Below are positions 18,295 to 26,872 of a stretch of 38,691 nucleotides of DNA, piece after piece (the stretch's first letter is position 1; each line of letters starts with the position of its first letter). The notes beneath the pieces are model-generated. The model did no database searches, had not been told where the DNA came from, and saw nothing but the letters and a program-made list of their open reading frames with translations. The translations under genes and the position numbers were made by a program. Origin of the DNA: Patescibacteria group bacterium (GTDB lineage Bacteria > Patescibacteriota > Minisyncoccia > UBA6257 > 2-01-FULL-56-20); the NCBI GenBank assembly GCA_028865305.1, contig JAGWKM010000009.1, positions 1 to 38,691 on the forward strand, written 5' to 3'.

Positions 18295-18588
18295 ATGGCA
18301 GAACTTCGAAGAGGGCCGGTAATGAGTTTTAGCCCTGATCCTGACGGTTTGCATTTCCGCGACAAGGGTGCTGCCGGATTTATTGAATTGAAATTTTGGG
18401 ATGTATCAAGGCAGCAGATCGGCCGCGTGCGGATCAGCGCCAGCATCTCGATTCCGGGTCGACCGGATTCCGGATTTATCCATTTTCATCCCAATCGAGC
18501 CGAACTTGATGAAATAATCTCGCACCTTCAGCGAATTCGCGGTGACATGCCGGAGGGCGAACCTTGTGGTGACGGATTGTATTCCTGA
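18295..18588 (+). CDS. hypothetical protein
   Basis: RBS gaggaaaag, ATG 18295; terminator downstream. Confidence 0.6.
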   Translation: MAELRRGPVMSFSPDPDGLHFRDKGAAGFIELKFWDVSRQQIGRVRISASISIPGRPDSGFIHFHPNRAELDEIISHLQRIRGDMPEGEPCGDGLYS

Positions 18589-18604
18589 TCGCATTTTTAG
18601 CCTG

Positions 18605-18624
18605 CCTCGTGCGGGCTTTTTTTG
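18605..18624 (+). terminator. intrinsic terminator
   Basis: agcctgcctcgtgcgggcttttttt (18599-18624). Confidence 0.75.
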
Positions 18625-18627
18625 TTT

Positions 18628-18656
18628 GGATTCCGGGTCAAGCTCCGGGATGACGG
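18628..18656. repeat. small imperfect hairpin ggattccgggtcaagctccgggatgacgg, resembling widespread GGATTCCGG..GATGACGG interspersed elements
   Basis: imperfect inverted repeat attccggg/ctccgggat. Confidence 0.5.
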
Positions 18657-18682
18657 TATGAAATCATGATAGAATAAGATAT

Positions 18683-19912
18683 ATGAAGCTGGATTTTTTG
18701 AAGCCGAAGGAGAGATTTCTGATCCTGGAGGTTCTTCCCGGCCATGCGAATGCCTTGTTCCTCAGCGTGGATGAGGACCGGAACGTGGTGTTTGAAAACT
18801 TGAAAGAGGGCATTGATTTGAAAAAATTCCTGAAATCGCCGGTGCGGCGGATTTCACAGAAGACCTGGGAGGGCAAGCATCTGTTCGATGCGCGCCGGCG
18901 GGTAATCGTGATCGCCGATGCGGGGATCGCGACGACGATTCCGGTGCCGGTCGCGATCGAGCGGGCCGAGCAATTGAAAAAGGAGAAGATCACGGTGCTT
19001 GAACTCGAAAACCTGGTCGCGCAGGAGATGAAAAAAATTTTCGCGGGCTGCCGGAGTGAAGCGGCAAGACGGCTGGGTATCGATCCGTTGCATGCGGTGC
19101 TCGTCGGGTCGAAAATAGAAGAGGAGCGCGTGGACGGCAAGGGGGTGGCCGATGCGGTCGGCAGGATCGGTTCCAAGATTTCTTTTGCGCTGGAGCTTAC
19201 CTTTACCGGCCGCGAAATGTTCGAGGACCTGAAGCAATTTTTCAGTTCGCCGGAGGGCTTTTTCTTTGCCGAATCGCCCCAGACGCATTTGCGGTTTTTG
19301 GAGGGAGCGCGGGAGTTGCCGCTGAATCTGTTGGCAGAGCGCCGGGGGCCGAAGGCGGAAAACGGGGAACGGAATCTTTCTTTGTTTATTCTCCAGGCGC
19401 CGGGCCCGAAGAGCGGCCTGGGTTCGCATCCCGTACTTTACCGGGAAACCTTCAATTGGGGTTTTGATTCCCTGTTCAGGGATATCGAGACGGCTTTTTG
19501 CGTGAGCCGCGCGGTTGCCGAGGAACTTTATATTTCCTATGCCAAAGGAAAGATGTCCGAGAATGCGCTTAAATATTTCAAGAAAACCATCGAACCAGCT
19601 GTAGAACGGTTGCTGAAAGAAGTTGAACGGTCGAAAATTTCCGGCCATGTTTACGTTGACGCCCCTTTTGCACCGCCTTTTCCGGCGCCGTACAGACATC
19701 AGGGAGCCGTTTTCAGCTCGGCGCCCGTCGAGGAGCTTTTGAAAAAATTCGACTTTGCGGCCGATGCGGCGGCGGTGAAACCGCATGGCCGGGCAATTTT
19801 ACCGGAGCAGGTTTCGCGGTATTTAGCTCCTTTTTTCGAAGCGTATTTTGATCGCAGCCGGTCAGAGATCAATCAGCGGTTAAGGAAAAAACTGCATTGG
19901 TTGGCGGAATGA
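18683..19912 (+). CDS. FtsA/PilM-like protein (divergent actin-fold/SHS2), tentative
   Basis: overall composition, ADAGIATTIPVPV...LVAQEMKKIF region, and position upstream of membrane baseplate-J-like gene. Confidence 0.45.
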   Translation: MKLDFLKPKERFLILEVLPGHANALFLSVDEDRNVVFENLKEGIDLKKFLKSPVRRISQKTWEGKHLFDARRRVIVIADAGIATTIPVPVAIERAEQLKKEKITVLELENLVAQEMKKIFAGCRSEAARRLGIDPLHAVLVGSKIEEERVDGKGVADAVGRIGSKISFALELTFTGREMFEDLKQFFSSPEGFFFAESPQTHLRFLEGARELPLNLLAERRGPKAENGERNLSLFILQAPGPKSGLGSHPVLYRETFNWGFDSLFRDIETAFCVSRAVAEELYISYAKGKMSENALKYFKKTIEPAVERLLKEVERSKISGHVYVDAPFAPPFPAPYRHQGAVFSSAPVEELLKKFDFAADAAAVKPHGRAILPEQVSRYLAPFFEAYFDRSRSEINQRLRKKLHWLAE

Positions 19913-19930
19913 TATGCTATAATTTTGAAT

Positions 19931-21625
19931 ATGAAGAAACTTACCGCAAAGAAGGACGAAGGCCTTGCCGATCTCATAGACCGCGTTTTGGATGAACCGG
20001 AAAAAGAGATTTTGCTTTCGGTGCCGAAAGGCTCTCCGCTCGGCAAATCAGCGCGGAATTTTAATATCCTAAAGAATGAGGCGGAGCTCGGCGGCAAGAA
20101 AATAATGGTGGAATCTTCGGACGAGGGGATCGAGGCGCTTGCGCGGGAAGCCGGTTTGGCTGCGGAACCGGTCCATGGGCGTCCGGTCGGCATGTCAGAT
20201 ATCATTCCCGCGTCGGGGCGGGAACCGAAACCGCGGGCTGCCGGTAAAAAAATTTCCGAGCCGAAGGTTTTGAAGTTGAACGTGACCTCATCCGAAGAAA
20301 CCGAGGTGGAAGTCGAAGAAGAGGAAGTGAAACCGGATCCGAAACCGTCAACTGCAGTCGAACGGGATCTGGAAGAAGAAACCGAAGACGAGGAGCGTTC
20401 ATTTTTCCGGACCGCCGAACGGTTTTTCACGCCGCGGAAAATGGAAGATATCGAGGATGAACCGGAAAGCGGTTCGGGCAGGCGGGGCGGAAAGCGCTGG
20501 GCGATCGTTATCGGGGTGGTCGTTGTTGTTGCCGTGGCTATTTACGGCTTTACGGTTCTCTTTGGCCATGCGGACATAGTCATTAATTTTAAGAAAACCC
20601 CTTGGCAATATCAGGGCAATTTTACCGCTGATAAGGCGGCCACGGCCATCAGCGCATCCTCGGGCATAATTCCGGCCCAGATATTCAGCATTCCGAAAAA
20701 TGCTACGCAGCTTTTCCCCGCTTCAGCGAAGCAAACCGTTTCCCTGAAGGCGCAGGGGACGTTGACCATTTATAATGCCTATAGCGCCGCGCCGCAGGAA
20801 TTGATTGCGACCACTCGGTTTGTGACGCCGGACGGGAAGGTTTTCCGCTTGGTACAGGGCGTTACGGTGCCGGGTGCCGTGGCGTCGAATGGCCAAATCA
20901 CGCCTTCTTCGATCACGGCCGCGGTGGTGGCCGATAAGTCCGGACCGGATTATAACGTCGGCCCGGTAAGCAAGTTATCGATTCCGGGGTTCCAGGGTAC
21001 GGCGAAGTATGATGGTTTTTACGGTGCGCTGCCGAATGGGACGAATGGCGGTTTTGTCGGCCAAAAGGCGGTGCCGACTGCGGCGGATATCGCGGCCGCC
21101 AAGACCAAAATGACTTCGGTCTTGCAATCGTCCCTGCAAACCGGACTTGCAAATGCCTATCCGAGTAATTTCAAGATCCTTGATGGCGCGACGAATGTCG
21201 CCGTTACGAAGCTTTCGGTGAATACTTCCACGGACCAGAACGGCAATTTCAGCGTTTTTGGCGAGGCAACCATGCAGGCCGTCGGTTTTGACCAGGTGGC
21301 ATTCGAAGCGTATTTGCTCTCACTCGCGCAAGCAACCGAGTCGAGTTCAACATGGGCTGCGGGTTCGCCTGTATTGAATTACAGCAATATTAAAGCCGAT
21401 TTCAAGAACGGCAGGATTTCGTTCTCGGTTTCCGCACAGGGATCGCTCGAACCGGCTTTTTCGCCGGATGATTTCAAGGCGAGCATTGAAGGCATGAATG
21501 TGAACGGGGCCCGGACGGCGATAGCTGCCTTGCCGCAATTACAGGATGGTACGATATCGGTTTGGCCGGCATGGCTGTGGAGCATTCCGGGGAATTCGGG
21601 GAAAATCAATATTACTTCGAATTAA
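19931..21625 (+). CDS. single-TM protein with baseplate-J-like region
   Basis: acidic N-terminus, TM WAIVIGVVVVVAVAIYGFTVLFG, GTLTIYNAYSAAPQELIATTRFVTPDGKVFRLVQGVTVPGA. Confidence 0.55.
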   Translation: MKKLTAKKDEGLADLIDRVLDEPEKEILLSVPKGSPLGKSARNFNILKNEAELGGKKIMVESSDEGIEALAREAGLAAEPVHGRPVGMSDIIPASGREPKPRAAGKKISEPKVLKLNVTSSEETEVEVEEEEVKPDPKPSTAVERDLEEETEDEERSFFRTAERFFTPRKMEDIEDEPESGSGRRGGKRWAIVIGVVVVVAVAIYGFTVLFGHADIVINFKKTPWQYQGNFTADKAATAISASSGIIPAQIFSIPKNATQLFPASAKQTVSLKAQGTLTIYNAYSAAPQELIATTRFVTPDGKVFRLVQGVTVPGAVASNGQITPSSITAAVVADKSGPDYNVGPVSKLSIPGFQGTAKYDGFYGALPNGTNGGFVGQKAVPTAADIAAAKTKMTSVLQSSLQTGLANAYPSNFKILDGATNVAVTKLSVNTSTDQNGNFSVFGEATMQAVGFDQVAFEAYLLSLAQATESSSTWAAGSPVLNYSNIKADFKNGRISFSVSAQGSLEPAFSPDDFKASIEGMNVNGARTAIAALPQLQDGTISVWPAWLWSIPGNSGKINITSN

Positions 21626-21627
21626 GC

Positions 21628-21697
21628 AAACAAAACGGCCGGCGCGTCTGGGAGCAGGTTGTGTTGACTGCTTCCAAACGCGCCGGCCGTTTTGTTT
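21628..21697. terminator. long hairpin between convergent genes (probable bidirectional terminator)
   Basis: aaacaaaacggccggcgcgt ... acgcgccggccgttttgttt, inner tgggagcag/ctgcttcca. Confidence 0.7.
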
Positions 21698-21703
21698 ATT
21701 TCT

Positions 21704-22147
21704 TTACTTTTCCGCTATCACGGGCGAACTGGTGCCGAGTACCACGACGTTCGCATAATTCACACCAAAGAATAATGCTTTCGCCTTGCTCGTCATCCAG
21801 ATATCGATCGTATGCTTGAACCGTTTGGCCATCCGATCCTCGACGGTGAATATTTTATTCCCGAAAATCGCGGGAATCATGATCTTCGTGCCGAAGGGCA
21901 GGAAGTTTGATGCCACGACGCCGTCATAGACATGCGTCCCGTTCGCGGTATAAAACGGGTTGTAATCCGTTTCGTCCGGTGAACTCGAATAAGCAGTCAG
22001 GCGAAGATACAGGGTTTTTGCCGTATGGTTGGCAGGCGCGAGGGTGGTGACCACCGGATCGGCTCCTGCCCGGGCGATGAAAACCGGGATGGCATAGGCC
22101 GTAAAAAGAGCGATAACTGCGAAAACTATGCTAAAGATTCGTTTCAT
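21704..22147 (-). CDS. secreted 3D-domain protein
   Basis: signal peptide MKRIFSIVFAVIALFTAYAIPVFIARAGAD; LRLTAYSSSPDETDYNPF..., DRMAKRFKHTIDIWM. Confidence 0.7.
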   Translation of the reverse strand: MKRIFSIVFAVIALFTAYAIPVFIARAGADPVVTTLAPANHTAKTLYLRLTAYSSSPDETDYNPFYTANGTHVYDGVVASNFLPFGTKIMIPAIFGNKIFTVEDRMAKRFKHTIDIWMTSKAKALFFGVNYANVVVLGTSSPVIAEK

Positions 22148-22412
22148 GGGTAGCCTGGCACAGCGGGCGTATGGGCGGAAACAGGAAGGAGGTTTGACCG
22201 GCTTCTCCGTTTCCCGCACGCTGGCAGGCAGTTGCTTTCAACAAAAAACGCCCTCTCGGGCAATTTATAATTTCTATTTTCGACTACACGGATAGTATAG
22301 CCGAGGGTGCCCGGAAAGTCAAATAATATTGTGCGACAGGTAATTTAGCCATTAAAATGCTTGGAATTTTGAAACGTTTTTCTATTTGGCTCGTTTAAAT
22401 TAATATAAGCTT

Positions 22413-23606
22413 ATGCGCCGCTCTTTTTTTGCCATTTTCGCCTTTTTTGCCATTTGCCTTTTGTCTTTTTCGCCTTTTATTTTCCATTCTTCGGCTTCGG
22501 CGGTTGCCGCCACTCTCAAACCTAAATTCTATTACGGCGCTTGGCTTCCATTTTGGCAAGCGCAAAACGGTGCCGCGGATGTGGCTGTCAATCTTAATAA
22601 ATTGCAGGAAGTAAGCCCGTTTTCATACGAAATCAGCCCATCAGGGCAGCTTATTGATGACCTTAATATCGGGAATGGCAGCTGGGATGGCTGGTTTTCG
22701 GCTGCACGCGCAGCCGGGGTGAAGATTATTCCGACGATTGCCTGGTTCAACGGTTCGGCAATGCTGAACCTGATGCAGAATACGAAAAAGCGCATTGCGC
22801 ATGAGAATATGATCGCCGCGCTTGCGAAATCGGAGAATTTTGACGGTATTGATATCGATTACGAAAGTAAGCCGGCCGCTATCAGGCCGTATTTTTCGAC
22901 TTTCATTTATGGGCTTGCGATTCGCCTTCATGCGATGCATAAGACCCTGACCTGCACCGTGGAATCGCGCACCCCGCCGTCGGATGGTACGGTAATTACG
23001 CCGGACGAGCGCGCCAACAATTATACGGTCATGAACCAATATTGCGACGAAGTGCGGGTGATGGCGTATGACCAGGGATTGGTTTACCGGAAACTTGATA
23101 ATGCGATGGGGTCGAGCACGCTTTACGCGCCGGTCGCGGATCCGCAATGGGTGAATGTGGTGCTTGAACAGACGCTCAAGTACATCAAACCCGGCAAAAT
23201 CATGCTCGGCATTCCGACCTATGGCTACGAGTGGCAGGTGACTTGGAATAACGGTGAAACGACATACCAACGGGTGCGGAGCTTCACGTATACCCAAGCG
23301 ATGGACCGGGCGGACGAAGTTGGCATTGCGCCGGTCAGGACGGCATCGGGCGAGTTGAGTTTGACCTTTAATTCAACGACGGTCGTCGGCCCGAATCCGG
23401 GGCTTACCTGGACGGTTTCTTCAACTTTGCCTTTGGCGCTTACGGACCCTCCGGCGAATGCTTCGAATACTTTTTATATCACCTTCAGCGACGCGCAATC
23501 GATGGCGGACAAGATCAGCCTGGCGAAGAAGCTCAAGCTGCGGGGCGTGATGTTCTTTAAGGCGGACGGCATGATGGATCCGGCGATTTGGGATCAAATA
23601 CAATAA
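22413..23606 (+). CDS. secreted glycoside hydrolase family 18 (YaaH-like)
   Basis: signal peptide; catalytic DGIDIDYE; YDQGLVYR, GIPTYGYEW. Confidence 0.85.
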   Translation: MRRSFFAIFAFFAICLLSFSPFIFHSSASAVAATLKPKFYYGAWLPFWQAQNGAADVAVNLNKLQEVSPFSYEISPSGQLIDDLNIGNGSWDGWFSAARAAGVKIIPTIAWFNGSAMLNLMQNTKKRIAHENMIAALAKSENFDGIDIDYESKPAAIRPYFSTFIYGLAIRLHAMHKTLTCTVESRTPPSDGTVITPDERANNYTVMNQYCDEVRVMAYDQGLVYRKLDNAMGSSTLYAPVADPQWVNVVLEQTLKYIKPGKIMLGIPTYGYEWQVTWNNGETTYQRVRSFTYTQAMDRADEVGIAPVRTASGELSLTFNSTTVVGPNPGLTWTVSSTLPLALTDPPANASNTFYITFSDAQSMADKISLAKKLKLRGVMFFKADGMMDPAIWDQIQ

Positions 23607-23640
23607 AAATACTTGCGCAAGCGGCGCAATCCGGGCCTGC

Positions 23641-24363
23641 CTATTTGAAAAATTCGCGGCGGACCTGAAGCACTTCGTGCGCGAAAGCGGCTTCGTTTTC
23701 GCGCCTCGGGCGGGGAAGGTTTATTTTGAATTCTTTTTCAATGGTGTAGTTCTTGATCAAGAGAATGCGGTCCGCCAGGGAAACGGCTTCTTCGATCAGG
23801 TGTGAAACCATAACGATGGTCTTTTTGGTTTCTTGCCAGATGCGGATAAGGTCTTGATGGAGCTCTTCGGTGGTCTTGGGATCGAGTGCGGAGAACGGTT
23901 CATCGAGGAGCAGGACGGTCGGATTTACGGCGAGCGCCCGCGCGATGCCGACCCGCTGCCGTTCGCCGCCGGAAAGGTCCCGCGGGAATTTCCGCTCGGA
24001 TCCCTTGAGCCCGACCATATCGATAAACGGCCGGACGATGGCGCCACGGTCCGGCGTTTGGTGTCCGCCGGGCGCCGGATGCCGGGCCGCGAGCCCGAGC
24101 TCCGCATTTTTTTCGACATCGAGCCACGGCAGCAGCGCTCCCGATTGGAACACCATGGAGATATTCTCCGGCTTCGTGACGTTGCCGCTCGTCTCTTTTT
24201 CGAGTCCCGCGATGATTTTCAGGATGGTTGACTTGCCGCCGCCGGACGGCCCGATGATGCAGCAGAATTCTCCTTCGGCGATTTCGAAGCTTGCGTCCTT
24301 CAGGGCGATGTCTTTGCCGTTTTCGAAGGATTTGGAGACATTTTTGAACTGGATGATGGGCAT
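23641..24363 (-). CDS. ABC transporter ATPase (NitT/TauT/SsuB-like)
   Basis: GPSGGGKST, LSGGERQRVGIARAL, VLLLDEPFSALD. Confidence 0.9.
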   Translation of the reverse strand: MPIIQFKNVSKSFENGKDIALKDASFEIAEGEFCCIIGPSGGGKSTILKIIAGLEKETSGNVTKPENISMVFQSGALLPWLDVEKNAELGLAARHPAPGGHQTPDRGAIVRPFIDMVGLKGSERKFPRDLSGGERQRVGIARALAVNPTVLLLDEPFSALDPKTTEELHQDLIRIWQETKKTIVMVSHLIEEAVSLADRILLIKNYTIEKEFKINLPRPRRENEAAFAHEVLQVRREFFK

Positions 24364-24372
24364 GGAGTTATA

Positions 24373-24475
24373 ATGACGCAATGTTGCAATGACGCAATGA
24401 CCAATGACGCAATGAACGATGAAACGACCAATGAACGAGCGGACTCATTGCGTCATTGGCTCATTTCATCATTCA
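24373..24475. repeat. 7-8-nt word-repeat foldback (ATGACGCA-type)
   Basis: atgacgcaatgttgcaatgacgcaatgaccaatgacgcaatgaacg ... cattgcgtcattggctcatttcatcattca. Confidence 0.8.
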
Positions 24476-25287
24476 AACTTGAACCTTTCCGCGAATCGCA
24501 GCAGTTTTTGCCAGACGAAGAAATTCAACAATGCTATTGCGCCGACCATGATGAGGATCGCGGCGATAAATGCTGTGTTCGAGCCGGATGATGCCGCGTT
24601 CACCATGATGCTGCCGATGCCAAACACATCCTGTGCCGCGGTGCCGCCCGGGATATAGGTATGGAGCACCTCGGCGACGATGATGATATTCCAGCCCTGG
24701 GCCCAGGCGAGGAGCGAACCGGTGACGAGGTAGGGGACGGTTGCCGGAATCAGGATGCGTCCTAAAAAATCCTTGCCGCGGATGCCGAATACCCGTGCGG
24801 CGTCTTTGATGTCCGTCGGGATCACCTTCAGGCCGCCGACCAGGCTGAAGACGATATTCCAGAGCATGCTCAAGAAAATAATGAACACCGCAGCGCCCTG
24901 GATTTCGCCGAAACGGATAAAGAAGGCGATAACCACCGGAAAAAATGCCAATACCGGAATGGATTGCGCGATATCATAAACCGGAAGCAAAACCCGTTCC
25001 ATGAGCGGGCTTTTGTTCACGAGAAGCGCGAGCGGCACGGCGCAGACGAGTGCCAAAAGATAGGCGATGATCAGCCGGAAGAGCGTCGCAAAGAGCGCCT
25101 GGCCGATCGTGCCGAAGGACACTTGGCCGGGTACGATCGGGAAAATCGAAAGCAGCCGCAGGACGATGAAGAGCAGGATGACGGCGAAGAGCGGTGCGAA
25201 GGCGGCGTGCGCGCGCTGCCAGGGCGAAGTCGGATAACTGAAGCCGAAATGCCGCGCGGTGTGGTGGATGTGCCTGCGGTTGTCCAT
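24469..25287 (-). CDS. ABC transporter permease (BPD_transp_1, SsuC/TauC-like)
   Basis: multiple TM; EAA-like region DAARVFGIRGKDFLGRILIPATVPYLVTG. Confidence 0.85.
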   Translation of the reverse strand: MDNRRHIHHTARHFGFSYPTSPWQRAHAAFAPLFAVILLFIVLRLLSIFPIVPGQVSFGTIGQALFATLFRLIIAYLLALVCAVPLALLVNKSPLMERVLLPVYDIAQSIPVLAFFPVVIAFFIRFGEIQGAAVFIIFLSMLWNIVFSLVGGLKVIPTDIKDAARVFGIRGKDFLGRILIPATVPYLVTGSLLAWAQGWNIIIVAEVLHTYIPGGTAAQDVFGIGSIMVNAASSGSNTAFIAAILIMVGAIALLNFFVWQKLLRFAERFKFE

Positions 25288-25359
25288 GAGTTCATTATAC
25301 CGCAATGTTTTTGCCGAGATAGCTGTAGCAGGGGGACAGCCGCCGGATTCAACGATAAA

Positions 25360-25388
25360 TTGAAAAAAATATTCTCCTCAATTATACT
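25360..25388 (+). promoter_or_regulatory. promoter TTGAAA-N17-TATACT ahead of tRNA locus
   Basis: ttgaaa aaaatattctcctcaat tatact. Confidence 0.65.
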
Positions 25389-25397
25389 CCCCTATGA

Positions 25398-25420
25398 GCA
25401 CGCATAGCTCAGTTGGTTCA
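25398..25420 (+). pseudogene. tRNA 5' fragment (acceptor strand + D-arm start)
   Basis: GCACGCA TA GCTC AGTTGGTTCA directly downstream of promoter. Confidence 0.5.
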
Positions 25421-25677
25421 GACCTATATATCTGGCTGCGTTGCGAACGACTTTGCCCGAGCGTTAGGCAGGACAAGGAGACAATAGCAGACTATGGCTC
25501 CAAAATTCCAGCAATGCGATCGGGTAGAATCGTCGCAATCCTTTGGACTCTGGCTAAATTCGACAATAGCTGCGTTACAAGTGATTCGCGGTGCGTCCAA
25601 CACAGCGAATCACTTGTGCTTGGCTCTTGTCGAATTTGGCCGAGAGCGCGGTCGGATATATTATGGAAAGGAGGTCA
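25418..25677. repeat. large imperfect foldback inside tRNA-like locus
   Basis: cagacctatatatctggctgcg / cgcggtcggatatat...aggtc; inner aaattcgacaa/ttgtcgaattt and caagtgattcgc/gcgaatcacttg perfect stems. Confidence 0.7.
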
Positions 25678-25704
25678 GGCGCCGCATTCACATTGCAAAA
25701 CAAG

Positions 25705-25776
25705 GCGCGTTTAGCTCAGTGGTAGAGCGTCGCATTCACATTGCGAAGGCCGCTGGTCCGATCCCAGCAACGCGCA
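25705..25776 (+). tRNA. tRNA-Val(CAC)
   Basis: GCGCGTT/AACGCGC acceptor, GCTC..GAGC D-stem, TCGCA TTCACAT TGCGA anticodon arm, GCTGG TCCGATC CCAGC T-arm. Confidence 0.88.
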
Positions 25777-25809
25777 CATCGTCTCAGGTTCGAATCCTGA
25801 TGCACGCAC
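25777..25809 (+). pseudogene. tRNA 3' fragment (T-arm + acceptor strand)
   Basis: TCAGG TTCGAAT CCTGA TGCACGC A. Confidence 0.5.
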
Positions 25810-25816
25810 AATATAT

Positions 25817-25844
25817 AAAAACGCCGCAGCTTGGAAGCCGCGGC
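25817..25844 (-). terminator. intrinsic terminator of SET gene
   Basis: minus: gccgcggcttccaagctgcggcgttttt. Confidence 0.7.
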
Positions 25845-25855
25845 AGTATGCGGAT

Positions 25856-26272
25856 TTAGAATCCGAGGTCGTCGTTATAAGTGCCATAGTCGACAGTTAA
25901 TTCTTCGCCCGCTTTCACCTCGCGGGTCGTGGTGAAGTCATCATCTTCTCCGTACGCCAGGTTGGGCGTTGTGGAATGGTTGAAGAAGAAGTCGAGGTGG
26001 ATGCCGTTGATGCCGCAAGCCGGGAGCCAGATGTGGCCGTTTTCCACGACGCACATGTCTTCGACATAGCGTTTCACGGTGCTCGGGATCAGCGGATCGT
26101 TTCTGATCTCATCGAGCGGAATGTTTACGAATTCCATTTTATATTCACCAAACGGCTTCACGCCGGCGGGAATATCCCGGATAGCGAAAACGCCAATTCC
26201 CTCAATGGGCGACGGCATCAGGCGTGCATATACCTTATGCCGTAAGTTCTCAATGAGCTCTTGCTTTTTCAC
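25856..26272 (-). CDS. SET-domain protein 1
   Basis: SPIEGIGVFAIRDIPAGV ... DFFFNHSTTPNLAYG...REVKAGEELTVDYGTY. Confidence 0.85.
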   Translation of the reverse strand: MKKQELIENLRHKVYARLMPSPIEGIGVFAIRDIPAGVKPFGEYKMEFVNIPLDEIRNDPLIPSTVKRYVEDMCVVENGHIWLPACGINGIHLDFFFNHSTTPNLAYGEDDDFTTTREVKAGEELTVDYGTYNDDLGF

Positions 26273-26373
26273 AATTCCTCCATGGCGATTATTGCATATT
26301 TTTGCGGTGGGTCAAAGAACTTGACAAATTAGCGAAGTATTTTCTAAAATAGAAGTAGAAAGGGTTTATAACA

Positions 26374-26866
26374 ATGAGCGAAAAGTTGATGGTTTCTGCC
26401 GCACTCATTCCCGAAGACATTCCGGGATTACGGGCAGTGGATGCGGCGTGTTATTATGCCGCAGACTTATTCGATCCGAAGGATTGGAACTTCTATGCGA
26501 AGAAGTTTCAATATTATTGCGCTTATATAAATGGCGAATGCGTCGGGACAATCGCTCTTGGCCTTAACCGGGACGCTTGGCTCGATGGCGATTTGCCACC
26601 GATCCGGCGTGGCTCGCTTTACTTGGCCGGTGTTGCGGTTTTGCCTCAGTTTCAGGGCAAGGGCTATGGAAAGGCCGCTTTGCGGTGGCTTCTCCGGTAT
26701 GCGAGGCGCAACAAAGTCCGGAAGATCGTTCTGATTTGCCGCAGCCGCCAACTCGCCGCGGTCAGTATGTATCAGGACGCGGGTTTCGTCATTACGAAGG
26801 CCATTCATTCCGGATTTCTGGGAAGGGCCGGTGGACACCTGCCTCATCATGGAACGCAAACTGTGA
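26374..26866 (+). CDS. GNAT acetyltransferase with apparent frameshift near its 3' end
   Basis: YLAGVAVLPQFQGKGYGKAALRWLLRYARRNKVRKIVLICRSRQLAAVSMYQDAGF; +1 frame gives PDFWEGPVDTCLIMERKL* immediately before a terminator. Confidence 0.7.
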
Positions 26867-26872
26867 AATTTC

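Noticed and set aside
25421-25680. Group I intron interrupting a tRNA
   Set aside because: agactatgg is weakly R-like but no matching S element (atagtc-type) or convincing P7/P3 core was found; exons do not rejoin into a well-paired tRNA.
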